From Firmicutes bacterium UBA5473 (GTDB lineage Bacteria > Bacillota > DTU084), in assembly GCA_002427165.1 (NCBI GenBank), contig DIQB01000098.1, positions 1,149-36,889 of the forward strand: DNA of 35,741 bases, given 5' to 3'. The notes under the pieces were generated by a model, which saw nothing but the letters and a program-made list of their open reading frames with translations, did no database searches and was not told the origin of the DNA. A program made the position numbers and the translations under genes. Of this stretch, positions 16,650 through 27,500 are shown piece by piece. Position 1 is the stretch's first letter, and every line of letters begins with the position of its first letter.

Positions 16650-19316
16650 ATGGGGTTAACTAAAGGTAAGTGCCAAAAAACATTCTTTGTGCTCACGGTT
16701 TTAGTTTTGGTTTTCTGGCCCCAAATCAGTTCTGCCTCCTTAGTACCAAATAGCTATCTGGAAGCAGAATCTAGCGAGGTAGAACAAATTGGTGGGACCA
16801 GGGAAGAGACCCAGTTGAATTTCTGGGGGAACGGTTGGTGGGGAACTACGGTAGAAATCTTAACTAAAGGCCAATACCGCTTCTTTTTTAGGGGTTCGGG
16901 CACCGATGCTCTTGATCCTTCTGGAGAGCGTTATCCAAAAGTGCAAATTAGCCTTAATGAGAACCGGATTGGTACTGCTGAAGTAGTTACTCTTCACCCG
17001 AGCTGGGGCGTTTATTTCAGCACCATGCTTGAGCTTGAACCTGGTCAATATAAGGTTCGTTTCACTTTTGATAACGACTATGGTGATGGGGGAGGCGACC
17101 GTAACGTATTTGTGGACTGGTTTGGTCTCGCTCAGGTAGCAACTAAAGACGAGATTCCAAACTTAGAAGTAGCTAGCAAACCACTAGACCAATGGGGCCA
17201 GTTCTATTATGCCTACCGACCCACGGCCACAAACCAGATTGCCAACTCGAGTTTCGAGGTGGCAAGCGATTGGACCCAGTTTTGTTTTAGTGGTACTGCG
17301 CAGTTCAACACTAGTGATAGTGCTGAGGCTCTGTTTGGCAATCGCAGCGCCTCTATTACCCACCCTACAGGAGAGGTTATTTTAAACTATTATATCTCAA
17401 TTGATCCTAATCAAAGTTACGTTTTAAGTGGCTGGATTAAGACTGAATTTCATTCTCCAGGGATGAATGCGTCTTTGCGTGGGTATTTCTTTGACAAATT
17501 CAGCAACGCTACAAAATTTGTTAAGGCAGAGCCAATTTTAACGAATAATAATGGCTGGACATTTGTCACCTTGACAATTCCGGCAGATCAACTGCCTAAA
17601 TCTACCACCTATGCTTATATTGCTTGTAGTGCGCAGGGAAATGAAGGCGCAGAAGGAGTTGCCTATTTTGATGGGATCTCATTCTCGCCGGTGAATGCTC
17701 TCTTGCGACCGGCAAAGCCTTTGCTCAGAAGTGACTATCTAAATGGGCAGGTTTGCTTGTCCTGGAATCCTTCCGAAGACCCCTTGACTGGCTATTTTCT
17801 CTATGAGGGTTCAGTGCCTAGATTTCAAATCGATTATGGCGAATTTGTAACCACTACCTTAGACTCTCAGTTTATCACAAAGAAAGCTGAGGAGCTCAAA
17901 TATTATAAATTAGTGGTGATTGATAAAAACTATATTCCTAGCCTTCCTTCAAATGAAGTCAAAAGCGATGAAGTGTTGCCGAATCCTGTGGGAGAGGTTG
18001 CAGTTGATCATAGTCAGAATGGAGTTGTGATTCTCTCGTGGCAAGTGCCAGCTGCAGCAATTGATGGTGATCTGCCGACTAGGTATGTAGTCTATCGTGC
18101 AAAAAATGAAGGTAGCGTCCTGGATTCCAAAGAGTTCTTTGAGCTTAAACCAGGGGATCGGGGTTTCTCCGCTGCTACTGGAGATTGGGTTGAAGTTTGG
18201 TACTCTGCCCCAGGTGGAGAAAAATATTACTATGGCGTGGTCACTTTCGATGCTGCTGGCAATCGCAGTGTGCTTAGCGAAATCGTCGCCGCTGAGGTAG
18301 CTGCTGATTCAACCCCACCTCTTGCTCCAGCAGTTGAGACTACAAAGGGTTACGTCACAAAAGGGCCAGTTGATGAACCATTACCCCGGGGCTTAGTTTT
18401 ATTACAATGGCAAGAGCTAGCAACAGCAGCTTCAGATGGTGATTGGGCCCGTTATTACCTAATCTACCGAAGTGAAGGTGGTAACCCCCAAACAGACGGA
18501 ATATTGCTAGGTAAGGTGTGGGGAACGGAGCAGCCGAATCAATTATTGGAATACCGCGATCTCACGGCAACAGGTGGTTCTACCTATTATTACCAGATTG
18601 TAGCTGAGGATAAGGCAGGGAATAAAGCAGATAACGGCAAGCTAATTTCTGTTAAGCCGTTAAAACCGCTAGCTGCAGCTTTAGTTGCTCCTGCGAATGG
18701 ATCAGTTATTGTGAAAGCTACCTCTACCGATTCGGTGACGTTTACCTGGTTACATGTAATCCCTCAGGCAGATGAAGTTGCCAGTTATCAGGTGGAATAT
18801 AGTCAGGATTCCAATTTTAATGTCTTACAAAAGCATACAACTTACGTTGTTGCTGGTGACACCGTCTCAAGCACTCTTTCCCTTGATCTATTCACTAATG
18901 GGATCTGGTATTGGCGGGTGAAAACGATTTTTTCTTCTGGTGTCACCTCGTATTCTGAAGCGAACCAACTGGTGGTCATTCAGACGAATATGGCTAAAAG
19001 CGAATTGGGTTTAATTTCCTTTGCCAGTTTTGCCCCGCGGGTTTTAACTGGACGCAATCAGGGTGAGCTTTGTTTTGTAGTAAAAAAAGAAGCTCAATTA
19101 TCAGTACGGATCTATGATACCCGGGGCAAGCAAGTTAAAGAGTTAATGCGAAATCAGTGGGTCCAACCAGGTACTGTTACCAATCTAGACTGGGATGGCA
19201 CAGACCACAAAGGGAAAAAAGTGCCCAATGGGTTGTATTTCATCCAATTACGCGCGAATACAACCAATGAACCCGATGCAGTTGTAGTTACCCGGGTACA
19301 GGTTTATTCGAGGTAA
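16650..19316 (+). CDS. Secreted CBM36/60-like, fibronectin-III protein with FlgD-like C-terminal domain (second)
   Basis: The product is 888 residues, a paralogue of 9623-12208. A signal peptide spans about 1-29. Residues 33-165 form a CBM36/60-like domain: it starts 'SYLEAESSE' and has the putative calcium site FDNDYGD...GDRNVFVDW (Asp150-Arg-Asn). The shared tail 'DEIPNLEVASKPLDQWG' follows. About 194-345 is a CBM4/9-like sandwich ('NSSFEVASDW'). Three fibronectin-III-like units and one further sandwich fill 350-780. The FlgD-like end (790-888) has 'LSVRIYDTRGKQVKEL' and 'LDWDGTDHKGKKVPNGLYF'. AAGGAGGAGG precedes the ATG. No catalytic motif is seen, so it is probably a cell-surface binding or scaffold protein. 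The FlgD-like end may be a sorting or anchoring signal (inference). Confidence 0.82.
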   Translation: MGLTKGKCQKTFFVLTVLVLVFWPQISSASLVPNSYLEAESSEVEQIGGTREETQLNFWGNGWWGTTVEILTKGQYRFFFRGSGTDALDPSGERYPKVQISLNENRIGTAEVVTLHPSWGVYFSTMLELEPGQYKVRFTFDNDYGDGGGDRNVFVDWFGLAQVATKDEIPNLEVASKPLDQWGQFYYAYRPTATNQIANSSFEVASDWTQFCFSGTAQFNTSDSAEALFGNRSASITHPTGEVILNYYISIDPNQSYVLSGWIKTEFHSPGMNASLRGYFFDKFSNATKFVKAEPILTNNNGWTFVTLTIPADQLPKSTTYAYIACSAQGNEGAEGVAYFDGISFSPVNALLRPAKPLLRSDYLNGQVCLSWNPSEDPLTGYFLYEGSVPRFQIDYGEFVTTTLDSQFITKKAEELKYYKLVVIDKNYIPSLPSNEVKSDEVLPNPVGEVAVDHSQNGVVILSWQVPAAAIDGDLPTRYVVYRAKNEGSVLDSKEFFELKPGDRGFSAATGDWVEVWYSAPGGEKYYYGVVTFDAAGNRSVLSEIVAAEVAADSTPPLAPAVETTKGYVTKGPVDEPLPRGLVLLQWQELATAASDGDWARYYLIYRSEGGNPQTDGILLGKVWGTEQPNQLLEYRDLTATGGSTYYYQIVAEDKAGNKADNGKLISVKPLKPLAAALVAPANGSVIVKATSTDSVTFTWLHVIPQADEVASYQVEYSQDSNFNVLQKHTTYVVAGDTVSSTLSLDLFTNGIWYWRVKTIFSSGVTSYSEANQLVVIQTNMAKSELGLISFASFAPRVLTGRNQGELCFVVKKEAQLSVRIYDTRGKQVKELMRNQWVQPGTVTNLDWDGTDHKGKKVPNGLYFIQLRANTTNEPDAVVVTRVQVYSR

Positions 19317-19320
19317 GGCG

Positions 19321-19349
19321 AGGCGGCGCGGATTTATTCGCCGCCGCCT
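19321..19349 (+). terminator. GC-rich hairpin between the scaffold and GH2 genes
   Basis: AGGCGGCG (19321-19328) pairs with CGCCGCCT (19342-19349) around a 13-base loop. The T content after it is low (TCCCTAAATTT), so it is at best a partial terminator. It starts 4 bases after the stop codon. Confidence 0.5.
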
Positions 19350-19392
19350 TCCCTAAATTTACAACTAAGTTTATAAGGAGGTTAGGGAAAAG

Positions 19393-22300
19393 GTGAAAGG
19401 AAAGCACATTGTAGTGGTGACTTGGCTGTTAATGCTAGTTATTGCTTTTTCTGCTTTTGCGCAACGCACCTTAGGACCGGGTGAATACGTTGAAGCAGAA
19501 GCCAGTTGGTTAACCGCAGTGGGCGGGGATACTAATACCTTACCTGGTGAATTAGCTTTTTGGGGAAGTGGTCATCTTGAGGTACCTATTGCTATTGAAC
19601 AAGCTGGCTGGTATCGTCTTTTCGTTGGCGCTAGGGGTACACCAGCTGTAGATCCAAGTGGCAAGGCCTGGCCGTTGATGAAGATTTCCCTTGGCAAAAA
19701 AGATCTTGGCGTTTGGGAAGTTTCGACAAAAGGACTCTACGTAGGGCCGGCGATGAAGCTGGAAGAGGGCATTGTTATTTTAACTATTACCTATACCAAT
19801 GACTACAATGATTCTGCAGGAGACCGAAATCTATTGCTAGATGGAATAGCTTTAGCTGAGGCTATGGATGAAGACGAGATCCCTATCGTGATGTTCAAGG
19901 GCAAACCAGCAGCCAATTATGGGGAACTACTTGCCTGTATTCCCGATACTTTAGAGGTAGGTGGCTATGTAGAAGCCGAAGAAGTTGGTTTCGATGGTGG
20001 CGATCCAACGAATTTACCGGGGTATATGGCTTTTTGGGGAACTGCGGGCATGAAATTTAAAGTGAGAATTCGCGAAGAAGGGCTATATAAATTCTTAGTT
20101 GGAGCTTCCGGCACCAATGCCCTCGATCCCATCACCGGCAAAAAATGGCCGATTATGAAATTATCTCTAGATGGCGATGATATCTGTATTTGGGTTGTTC
20201 CCGAGAAAGCGATTTATGAAAGCACTCCTTTAGAACTTAAAGCAGGAAACTATGAATTTAGGCTCTCTTTTATCAATGACGGAAATTCGCCAACTGGTGA
20301 AGATCGGAACTTGTTTATCGACGGAATTAGTTTGGGTGCAATTGATGAGGAATCCGAAACATCGGCGGTTAAGTTTAAGGATGAAGACCTTGCCCGCTAT
20401 GGTAAAATCTATTCTGGGGTGCTAATTGCTGGCAGTCCAAAGTTAAAAAAAGTTGAACCTAATTATCCCGAGAAGCGGGATGTAAACTACCAAGCACCAA
20501 CTTTAGCTCTGGCTGATTTAAAGCTTAAATTGGCCGATGGCAAAGAAGTACAGCCTAGTAAGTTTGTAAATGAGGTTTCCCTAAATGGTGACTGGAAAAT
20601 CCTTCCGCCTGAAGGGAGCAAGACTCCTTACTCAGAAGATGTGGATTTGGCAAAAGGTTATTGGAAAGCGGACTTTGATGATAGCAAGTGGGAAACCATT
20701 AAGGTACCGCTGAATTGGTTTGTGCAATATCCAGAGGCCCAAAATGGTGATAAGCCATTTGTTAAAGGCTGGTACAGAAAAGATCTAACCATTGGCTCAA
20801 ACCAAAAAGATAAACGAGTGATACTTCATTTCGATGTGGTAGGCTATGAGGCACTACTCTATATTAACGGCAATTTAGCAGGTAGCCACCATGGAGATTT
20901 TACTGCTTGGGAAGTTGATATTACCCGGTGGGTAAAATTTGGTAGCAATAATAATATTGCGCTCCGTGTCCTTACAGATTTTGGTAGCGACTTTACAAAG
21001 CTGCCTGAAAAGCGAGCTTTAGGATCACATTGGGGTATTGGCGATATTAAAGGCGGAATCTGGCAAAACGTTAGCTTACGCTATGAAACGCCTATTTACG
21101 TGGAAAAAACGCTAATTACATCAAACTTGGCTGATTCTTCCCTAGAGGTACAGTATTTCCTGCAAAACAATTCTGGTGAGAGGCAGGAGTTCGAGTTTTT
21201 TGGTGTAGTTAGTTCCGCGATGAAAAAGGACCCCAATGCTGAGCTTGCCAATCTCCGCCTTGGTAAAATCAATTTAGAGCCAGGCTTCAATCAGGGAACA
21301 GTTTCTTTTAAACTGAATGCTCCCCAGCTTTGGGATCTAGAGAATCCCTATCTTTATTATCTAACCTTAGCTTTAACTGATGGTAAGCAGGTTGTGGCTA
21401 CCAAAACAGATCGTTTTGGCTTCAGGGATTTTAAGGTAAAAGGGCCACATTTTTACCTTAATGGAGAGCGGCTTTTCCTCTTTGGGGAAAATATCCCGTC
21501 TAACTGGTTTGGCGGTAACAGAGCCACTCAGGAAGAAGAGAAGCAAAGACTAATCAACGTGATCGGCGGCTTTAAATCCCAAGGGTATAATATGCTCAGA
21601 ACTGCGCATATGCCTATTTTGCCAGTAGCCTTGGATCTTGCCGATGAACTGGGAATGCTAATCTACAATGAGTGGGGCTGGTCATTTTCCACTAATCTCG
21701 ATCCTGTGGAATTTGAAAAACGTAATCTTAAAGAAGTTACTGAATGGGTAAAGGCAACTTATAATCATCCTTCTGTGGTAATGTGGTCATGTGGTAACGA
21801 AGTTAATTTCAGTGGGAATAAACTTGTCTTTGATCAATTGAATAAGCAGGTAGCTTTAGTACGGCAGCTTGATCGGCAGGGAAGACCTATTGTTAGTTTC
21901 TCCGGTTGTAGCTATGGCTTCGGCATGGAAAAACTTGATACTGATGTTTTGGATTTGCACACCTATGTGGGTACAGGTGGAAAACCCTGGCCATATGCTG
22001 AAGATACCATCCGCAGCATTCTTGAGGTTAATACCAAGATTTACGGAGAAAATGGCAAACTTAATAAACCATTTATTATCTGGGAATGCGTTGGTTTTTC
22101 ATGGGGAGAAGTAACTGATTCTAGCTACGTTGAAAATAATGTGGATCTTTATGCTGAATATGTCAACAAACAGTCCTCTATTGGCGAGCCTAATGGGATT
22201 GGTTTTGCTGGCACCTTAAGCTTGGCTGCAGCCTTAGATGCAGAGCGAGCTACAGCCTATGGCCGTGCCCTCTATGGAAAGAGACTGCTTGAAGCATTTC

Positions 22301-24444
22301 GGCAGTTTCCTCAAGTGCAAGGCTTTGCACCATGGTATCAGGATTCAGCTATCAATGCAGCTACTCTTTGGAATCAGCCCTTTCTGCCGACGTTAAAAGG
22401 GAAAAACAAAATTCCACTGCATAATGTTTTCACAGAGAAACCATTTACGCAAACACTAAGTTTGCTCAATAGCCAAAGTGAGTCATTCCAAAAGCTCCAA
22501 GTGAAATTTAGCCTAGTGAGCCCTAAAGGTGACGAGCAAGACTTAACTGAGCTCATCATAGATAGCCTAGAGGCTTGGGAATATTTAACGCAGGAAATAA
22601 CCCTTAAGATTCCCGCGAGTGTAAAATCTGGACTTTATCAATTGAGAATCAAGTTAGTTGCAGAAGGCAAGGCAGTTGGACGCAATTTCTATGAGCTTTT
22701 TGTTCAGTCTCAGGAAATTCTAACGCAGCCGATTGTGACGCGGAGAAAGATCGCTGTTTTAGCTCCTAACTCAGAGTTAGGTCAGAAAGCTCTTCAGCTC
22801 TTCAAGGATTTGGGGATCAGCTATACAGTGGTTGATGATTTTGAGACTATCGAGGAATATGGCGTACTAATTATTCCGCCTACAGATAAGGCTTATACCA
22901 CTAGCAGCCGTTTAGCCATTATGCCATGGATCAAAAACGGTGGGCTTTTATTGCAATTAGCCCAAAACTATGCTGGCGATACATTTGCAGGCCAAACTCT
23001 CCATGGTGCTTTACCTTTGGCAGATCTTGTAATTCCCGGTCACCCTGTTTTCCAGGGACTCGATCAAATGACTTTTGATGGTTGGGATAATGAAGCCAAT
23101 GGTAATGTTGTTGATTTTGGTTTTAGTCCCTTTACTGTTAACGCTCTTGCAACCCGCGCACCGCTGGTTGGTGAAAGTTTTGTCTATAATGTGGTTGCAG
23201 AAGGGACTTATGGAAATGGTCGCATCTTTACTAGCCAATTGAATGCAACGCCTCTTTGGGGTAAGGATAGCGCTGCCTCTACCTATCTGAGGAACGTCCT
23301 ACATTATTTATTAGAAAATGATCTTGTCTATCAGAATGTGCGTCCTTGGGTAGTTACCTTAGCAAAGGAACTAAAAGTAGATTCCGAAAGAGTCATCCCT
23401 ATCGATCTGAGGCCTTACGCCACCCGCAGCTTTACCGATGAGGTAGAAGGGGATCAGCTTGGAGGTTGGACAGACCAAGGGAATAATGATTTTCGCATGA
23501 TGCCTTTAGGTGAACAAACTTTCGCTGGTGTTCCTTTTGAGATCATCGACCCGGCTCAGAATAATGATAAGAGCTGTATTGTCCTGAAGGGTTCAAATAA
23601 AGCTTTTTTCCCTGAGAAAGTGGAAGGGATTAAAGTTAATACCCATTTGAGCCGTTTATTCTTCCTTCATACAGCAGCTTGGTGTTATGGCGGCAATATC
23701 GGCGAATATCGCATCAATTACGCAGATGGAACAGTCGAGGTAGCGCCTTTGATCAGCGGAGTTAATATTAACGACTGGTGGACCCCAGGTGAACAGCCTG
23801 ATTCTTATGTGGCTCTTGTTAAGGAAAATCCAGCCAAAGGAACCGTAGCCCTATGGACCTATGCCTGGGAAAACCCCTATCCGAATAAAGAGATTGGCAG
23901 CATTGATTTTATATCCTATGGACAGGCAGTGCCGGTGCTGGTGGCGATCTCTGGTGAAAAGCTTAGAGCAGCAGCTGCAGATAGCGATTATTTCGAAGCC
24001 GAAGAAGATTGGGTAGAAAACCATGGGGGAGATAAAACAAATCTTCCTGGGGAAGTTGCTTTCTGGAGCAATAGCCACATAAGTTTTTATCTCTCGGTAC
24101 CCAAAACTGGTAAATATAAAATCATGATTGGTGCACGGGGCACACCTGCAACCAACGAGGAGACCAAAGAAAAATGGCCGCTAATGGAACTGTCTGTGGA
24201 TGATCAGCTAATTAAAACATGGGATGTCTTTGAGAAGAAAGCAATTTACGCTAGCCCCAGCTTAAATCTTAAGCCGGGACTATACAAGGTTAAAATTGCC
24301 TTCACAAACGACTATAACACCGCAGTTGAAGACCGTAATCTTTTAATTGATGGAATTGCAACTGGGGAAGTTGAAAACGACGAGGATCTACCAGATGTAT
24401 TGTTTAAGGGTGAACCACTACGTGAATACGGACGATGGTTCTAG
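19393..24444 (+). CDS. Large secreted GH2-family glycosidase with three CBM36/60-like domains
   Basis: The product is 1683 residues. Order: signal peptide 1-23; CBM36/60-like domain 1 (about 27-175, Asp144-Arg-Asn); domain 2 (about 190-335, Asp304-Arg-Asn); GH2 jelly roll (about 395-565, 'WYRKDLTI', 'GYEALLYINGNLAGSHHGDF'); GH2 Ig domain (to about 675); GH2 TIM barrel with acid/base Glu803 in WSCGNEVNF and probable nucleophile Glu898 in FIIWECVG. Then come a class-I glutamine-amidotransferase-like domain (about 1117-1312), a further beta-domain (about 1320-1522), and CBM-like domain 3 (about 1531-1683, Asp1647-Arg-Asn), ending in the shared tail motif. The start is GTG with AGGAGG 10 bases upstream. 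Specificity (galactosidase, mannosidase, xylosidase-like or other) cannot be read from sequence. Xylan-type binding is typical of CBM36/60, so a hemicellulose target is plausible. Confidence 0.88.
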   Translation: MKGKHIVVVTWLLMLVIAFSAFAQRTLGPGEYVEAEASWLTAVGGDTNTLPGELAFWGSGHLEVPIAIEQAGWYRLFVGARGTPAVDPSGKAWPLMKISLGKKDLGVWEVSTKGLYVGPAMKLEEGIVILTITYTNDYNDSAGDRNLLLDGIALAEAMDEDEIPIVMFKGKPAANYGELLACIPDTLEVGGYVEAEEVGFDGGDPTNLPGYMAFWGTAGMKFKVRIREEGLYKFLVGASGTNALDPITGKKWPIMKLSLDGDDICIWVVPEKAIYESTPLELKAGNYEFRLSFINDGNSPTGEDRNLFIDGISLGAIDEESETSAVKFKDEDLARYGKIYSGVLIAGSPKLKKVEPNYPEKRDVNYQAPTLALADLKLKLADGKEVQPSKFVNEVSLNGDWKILPPEGSKTPYSEDVDLAKGYWKADFDDSKWETIKVPLNWFVQYPEAQNGDKPFVKGWYRKDLTIGSNQKDKRVILHFDVVGYEALLYINGNLAGSHHGDFTAWEVDITRWVKFGSNNNIALRVLTDFGSDFTKLPEKRALGSHWGIGDIKGGIWQNVSLRYETPIYVEKTLITSNLADSSLEVQYFLQNNSGERQEFEFFGVVSSAMKKDPNAELANLRLGKINLEPGFNQGTVSFKLNAPQLWDLENPYLYYLTLALTDGKQVVATKTDRFGFRDFKVKGPHFYLNGERLFLFGENIPSNWFGGNRATQEEEKQRLINVIGGFKSQGYNMLRTAHMPILPVALDLADELGMLIYNEWGWSFSTNLDPVEFEKRNLKEVTEWVKATYNHPSVVMWSCGNEVNFSGNKLVFDQLNKQVALVRQLDRQGRPIVSFSGCSYGFGMEKLDTDVLDLHTYVGTGGKPWPYAEDTIRSILEVNTKIYGENGKLNKPFIIWECVGFSWGEVTDSSYVENNVDLYAEYVNKQSSIGEPNGIGFAGTLSLAAALDAERATAYGRALYGKRLLEAFRQFPQVQGFAPWYQDSAINAATLWNQPFLPTLKGKNKIPLHNVFTEKPFTQTLSLLNSQSESFQKLQVKFSLVSPKGDEQDLTELIIDSLEAWEYLTQEITLKIPASVKSGLYQLRIKLVAEGKAVGRNFYELFVQSQEILTQPIVTRRKIAVLAPNSELGQKALQLFKDLGISYTVVDDFETIEEYGVLIIPPTDKAYTTSSRLAIMPWIKNGGLLLQLAQNYAGDTFAGQTLHGALPLADLVIPGHPVFQGLDQMTFDGWDNEANGNVVDFGFSPFTVNALATRAPLVGESFVYNVVAEGTYGNGRIFTSQLNATPLWGKDSAASTYLRNVLHYLLENDLVYQNVRPWVVTLAKELKVDSERVIPIDLRPYATRSFTDEVEGDQLGGWTDQGNNDFRMMPLGEQTFAGVPFEIIDPAQNNDKSCIVLKGSNKAFFPEKVEGIKVNTHLSRLFFLHTAAWCYGGNIGEYRINYADGTVEVAPLISGVNINDWWTPGEQPDSYVALVKENPAKGTVALWTYAWENPYPNKEIGSIDFISYGQAVPVLVAISGEKLRAAAADSDYFEAEEDWVENHGGDKTNLPGEVAFWSNSHISFYLSVPKTGKYKIMIGARGTPATNEETKEKWPLMELSVDDQLIKTWDVFEKKAIYASPSLNLKPGLYKVKIAFTNDYNTAVEDRNLLIDGIATGEVENDEDLPDVLFKGEPLREYGRWF

Positions 24445-24471
24445 CCTTAAAAAAAGAGTGTTCGATGAAGA

Positions 24472-24497
24472 GGGCCGGCTTATCAGCCGGCCCCCCT
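24472..24497 (+). terminator. Hairpin between the two GH2 genes
   Basis: GGGCCGGCT (24472-24480) pairs perfectly with AGCCGGCCC (24485-24493) around a 4-base TATC loop. CCCTT follows, with only two T residues. On the opposite strand a run of T (AAAAAAA at 24449-24455) lies 16 bp off. It is likely a partial terminator or mRNA 3'-end stabiliser. Confidence 0.6.
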
Positions 24498-24536
24498 TCA
24501 AATAAGGCGATCAAAGCATAATAGAGGTGAGGCCAG

Positions 24537-27500
24537 ATGGACAAGCGAATTCTAATTCTTTCATTGACCATTTTATTCCTTTCGCTACAGATTGCAGCAG
24601 CTCAACCTTACCTAGAGCCTGGAGGCTTTTTGGAAGCAGAAGCCGAAGGGATTATCAGGGTTGGTGCAGATGCAATAAATGTGCCTGATCATCTTGCTTT
24701 TTGGGGAAATGGCTCTCTTACCTTTACCCTTAAGGTTGGGGAAGCTGGTTTATTCAAATTGCTTATAGGTGCAAAAGGTACCGCTGCATTGGAATCAGAA
24801 ACAGGGAAAAAGTGGCCACTGATGAAGCTCTTCTTAGATGGTAAGGAACAATGCCTCTGGGAGGTCACCTCCAAAGCGCTCTATGTAAGTCCCGCTCTAG
24901 CCTTAGCTGCGGGAAATTATCAGTTGACTCTTGCCTTTACCAATGATGCCAGTCATGGGAGCGATGATCGTAACCTGTTTATTGACGGCATGGCTTTAGG
25001 TGCCATTGAAAAGGAAGCAGCATTACCCAGCGTATTTTTCAAGGGAACAGAGCCTCATCATTATGGAGAATTCATCGCTGGTGATCTTCTACTGGCCTCG
25101 CGAAGGGTAACTTCCCTTTACCCACCAAAACAGCAAATAGAGGAATATCAAGCTAAAACAATTTCAGCTACTGACCTTAAGTTTGTTTTAGCTAATGGAA
25201 AGCCGCTTCAGGTTTTCCAATTTATTGAAGAACAATCCTTAAATGGAGAATGGAAGATTTCTCCTCTTTCCAATAGCACGGTTCCCTTTGGTACTGATAC
25301 AGATTTAGAGAAAGGTTATTGGCAAAGAGATTTCGATGACAGCAGTTGGGACAGCATTGGGGTACCGTTAAACTGGTACCAAAAGTATCCAGAAGCTCGC
25401 AAAGCAGATGCAGCCTTTGTAAAAGGCTGGTATCGGAGGAAGTTTCAAGTAGCAGAGGGGCAAAGGGGCAAGAGGGTCTTTTTAAAATTCAGTGTAATCG
25501 GTTATGAAGCTACGTTATTTATCAACGGTGTGAAAGTAGGCACGCACCATGGCGATTTTACTCCTTGGGAAGTTGAAATTACCGAGTGGATTAAACTTGG
25601 GCAGGAGAATATTATTGCAATCCGAGTCTATTCCGATTTTGGGGCTGCCTATACTAAGCGAGCGGATCAACACACCTATGGTTCTCAGTGGGGGATTGGT
25701 GATATTAAAGCTGGGCTTTGGCAGGATGTCTCCCTTTGCTATAAAGCTCCTATTCATTTTGAGAAGTTGCTTATCACCCCTAAAGTTGCCCAGAACGAAA
25801 TCGAAGTTGAATATTGGCTAACGAATCCAGAGAAGGCCTCATTCAAGCGGGCATTGCATTTTTACGCAGTCGTTAGCTCAGCTATGAAAAAGGATCAAAA
25901 CACTGAAACTGCTAATATCTATCTAGGCAAGGTCTGTACAGGTTCAGGCACGAACAAAGGTAGCTTCATTATCCCCTTGAATAACCCCAAGCTTTGGAGC
26001 CCTGAAGATCCTTATCTTTATTATTTAACTTTAGCCGTGGCAGAAGATGGTGAAATAATTACTGCCGGAAGCCAGCGTTTTGGTTTCCGAGAATTTAAAA
26101 TCCAGGGACCGAATTTTTATTTGAATAATCAGCGGACGTATCTTTTTGGAGAAAATTTGCCCTCAGTCTGGTATGGCGGTAGCGGAAGAACAGAGGAAGA
26201 AGAAACAGCACTGTTAGTTAAAACGCTAACTGGTTTTAAAGCCCAAGGCTATAATATTTTGCGTACCGCCCATATGCCTATTATTCCTCTTGCTCTGAAG
26301 CTTGCGGATGAGATTGGGATTATGATTTACAATGAATGGTCCTGGTGTTTTTCTACAGATTTGGATCAAAAAGTGTTTGAGGCCCGCAATCTAGCTGAAT
26401 TTCGAGAATGGATTTACCGTGATTATAATTATCCTTCCGTGGTGATGTGGTCTGGTGGTAATGAGATCAACTACGGAGGCAATAGTTTTATTATCGATCA
26501 GTTGAATAAACAGGTTGCTTCACTACGGAAATTAGACAACCGTCCTATTGTAAGTTTTTCAGGGTTAGCGCATTATTTTGGCAATACTGCTATTGAGACA
26601 GATGCCATTGATCTTCACCTCTACGCTGGGGTAGGTGCGCAACCGTGGACCTACTGGGAAGGGCACTATCAGCCGATTTACGAGAAAAATGTGCGAGTCT
26701 ATGGGGATAATGGGAAACTCAATAAACCCTTTATCATTTGGGAATGTGTAGGTTACTCATGGGGAGATCTTAGTGATCCCAGCTTCATCCCTGGGCGGAT
26801 TGAGGACTACGCTCATTACGCTAAAAGGCCCACCTCTTGGGAGGTGCCCAATGGTATTGGTTTTGCCGGAACAATTGGTCTTGCTGCTTCCCTGGATCCC
26901 AAACGAGGAACGAAGTATGGTAAGGAAGTATATGGGAAGCGCCTTTTAGAGTTTGCCCGTTATAATACAGAGATTGCCGGATTTGCTCCCTGGTTTCAAG
27001 ATAGTGAGCTCGAGGCAGCTACCCTTTGGAATCAACCAGTCTATGTTGGTCTTAGGGGTCCCAATCGGGCACCCTTTACTAATCTTTTCACTGGCGAGAC
27101 TTATACCCAGAAGTTATTTGTGATCAATAGCCAAGGACGTGCTTGTACGAATTTAGAATTGTTGCTAACACTGATCGATGATCGGGGGCAATCGCGGCTC
27201 TTGCGAAATATCTTGCTCCCAAAATTGGAGCCTTGGGCCAAAATAGAGCAGGACCTTGATTTCCAGATACCTCTCTCCCAAACAGCAGGAGTATATCAAT
27301 TGCGCTTAACGCTGAGGGAAGCTGGTAGAGAGATTAGTCGGAACTATTATGATCTTTTTGTGCAGAACACTGCTTTCAAACAGCTTAAATTACAAAACAT
27401 AAAGCAGGTTGCGGTCTTGAGGCCCAATACTGCTCTAGGAAATCAGGTATTAGCTGTGCTAGCAGATCTTGGAGTTAGTTATACCTTAATTGATAATTTT

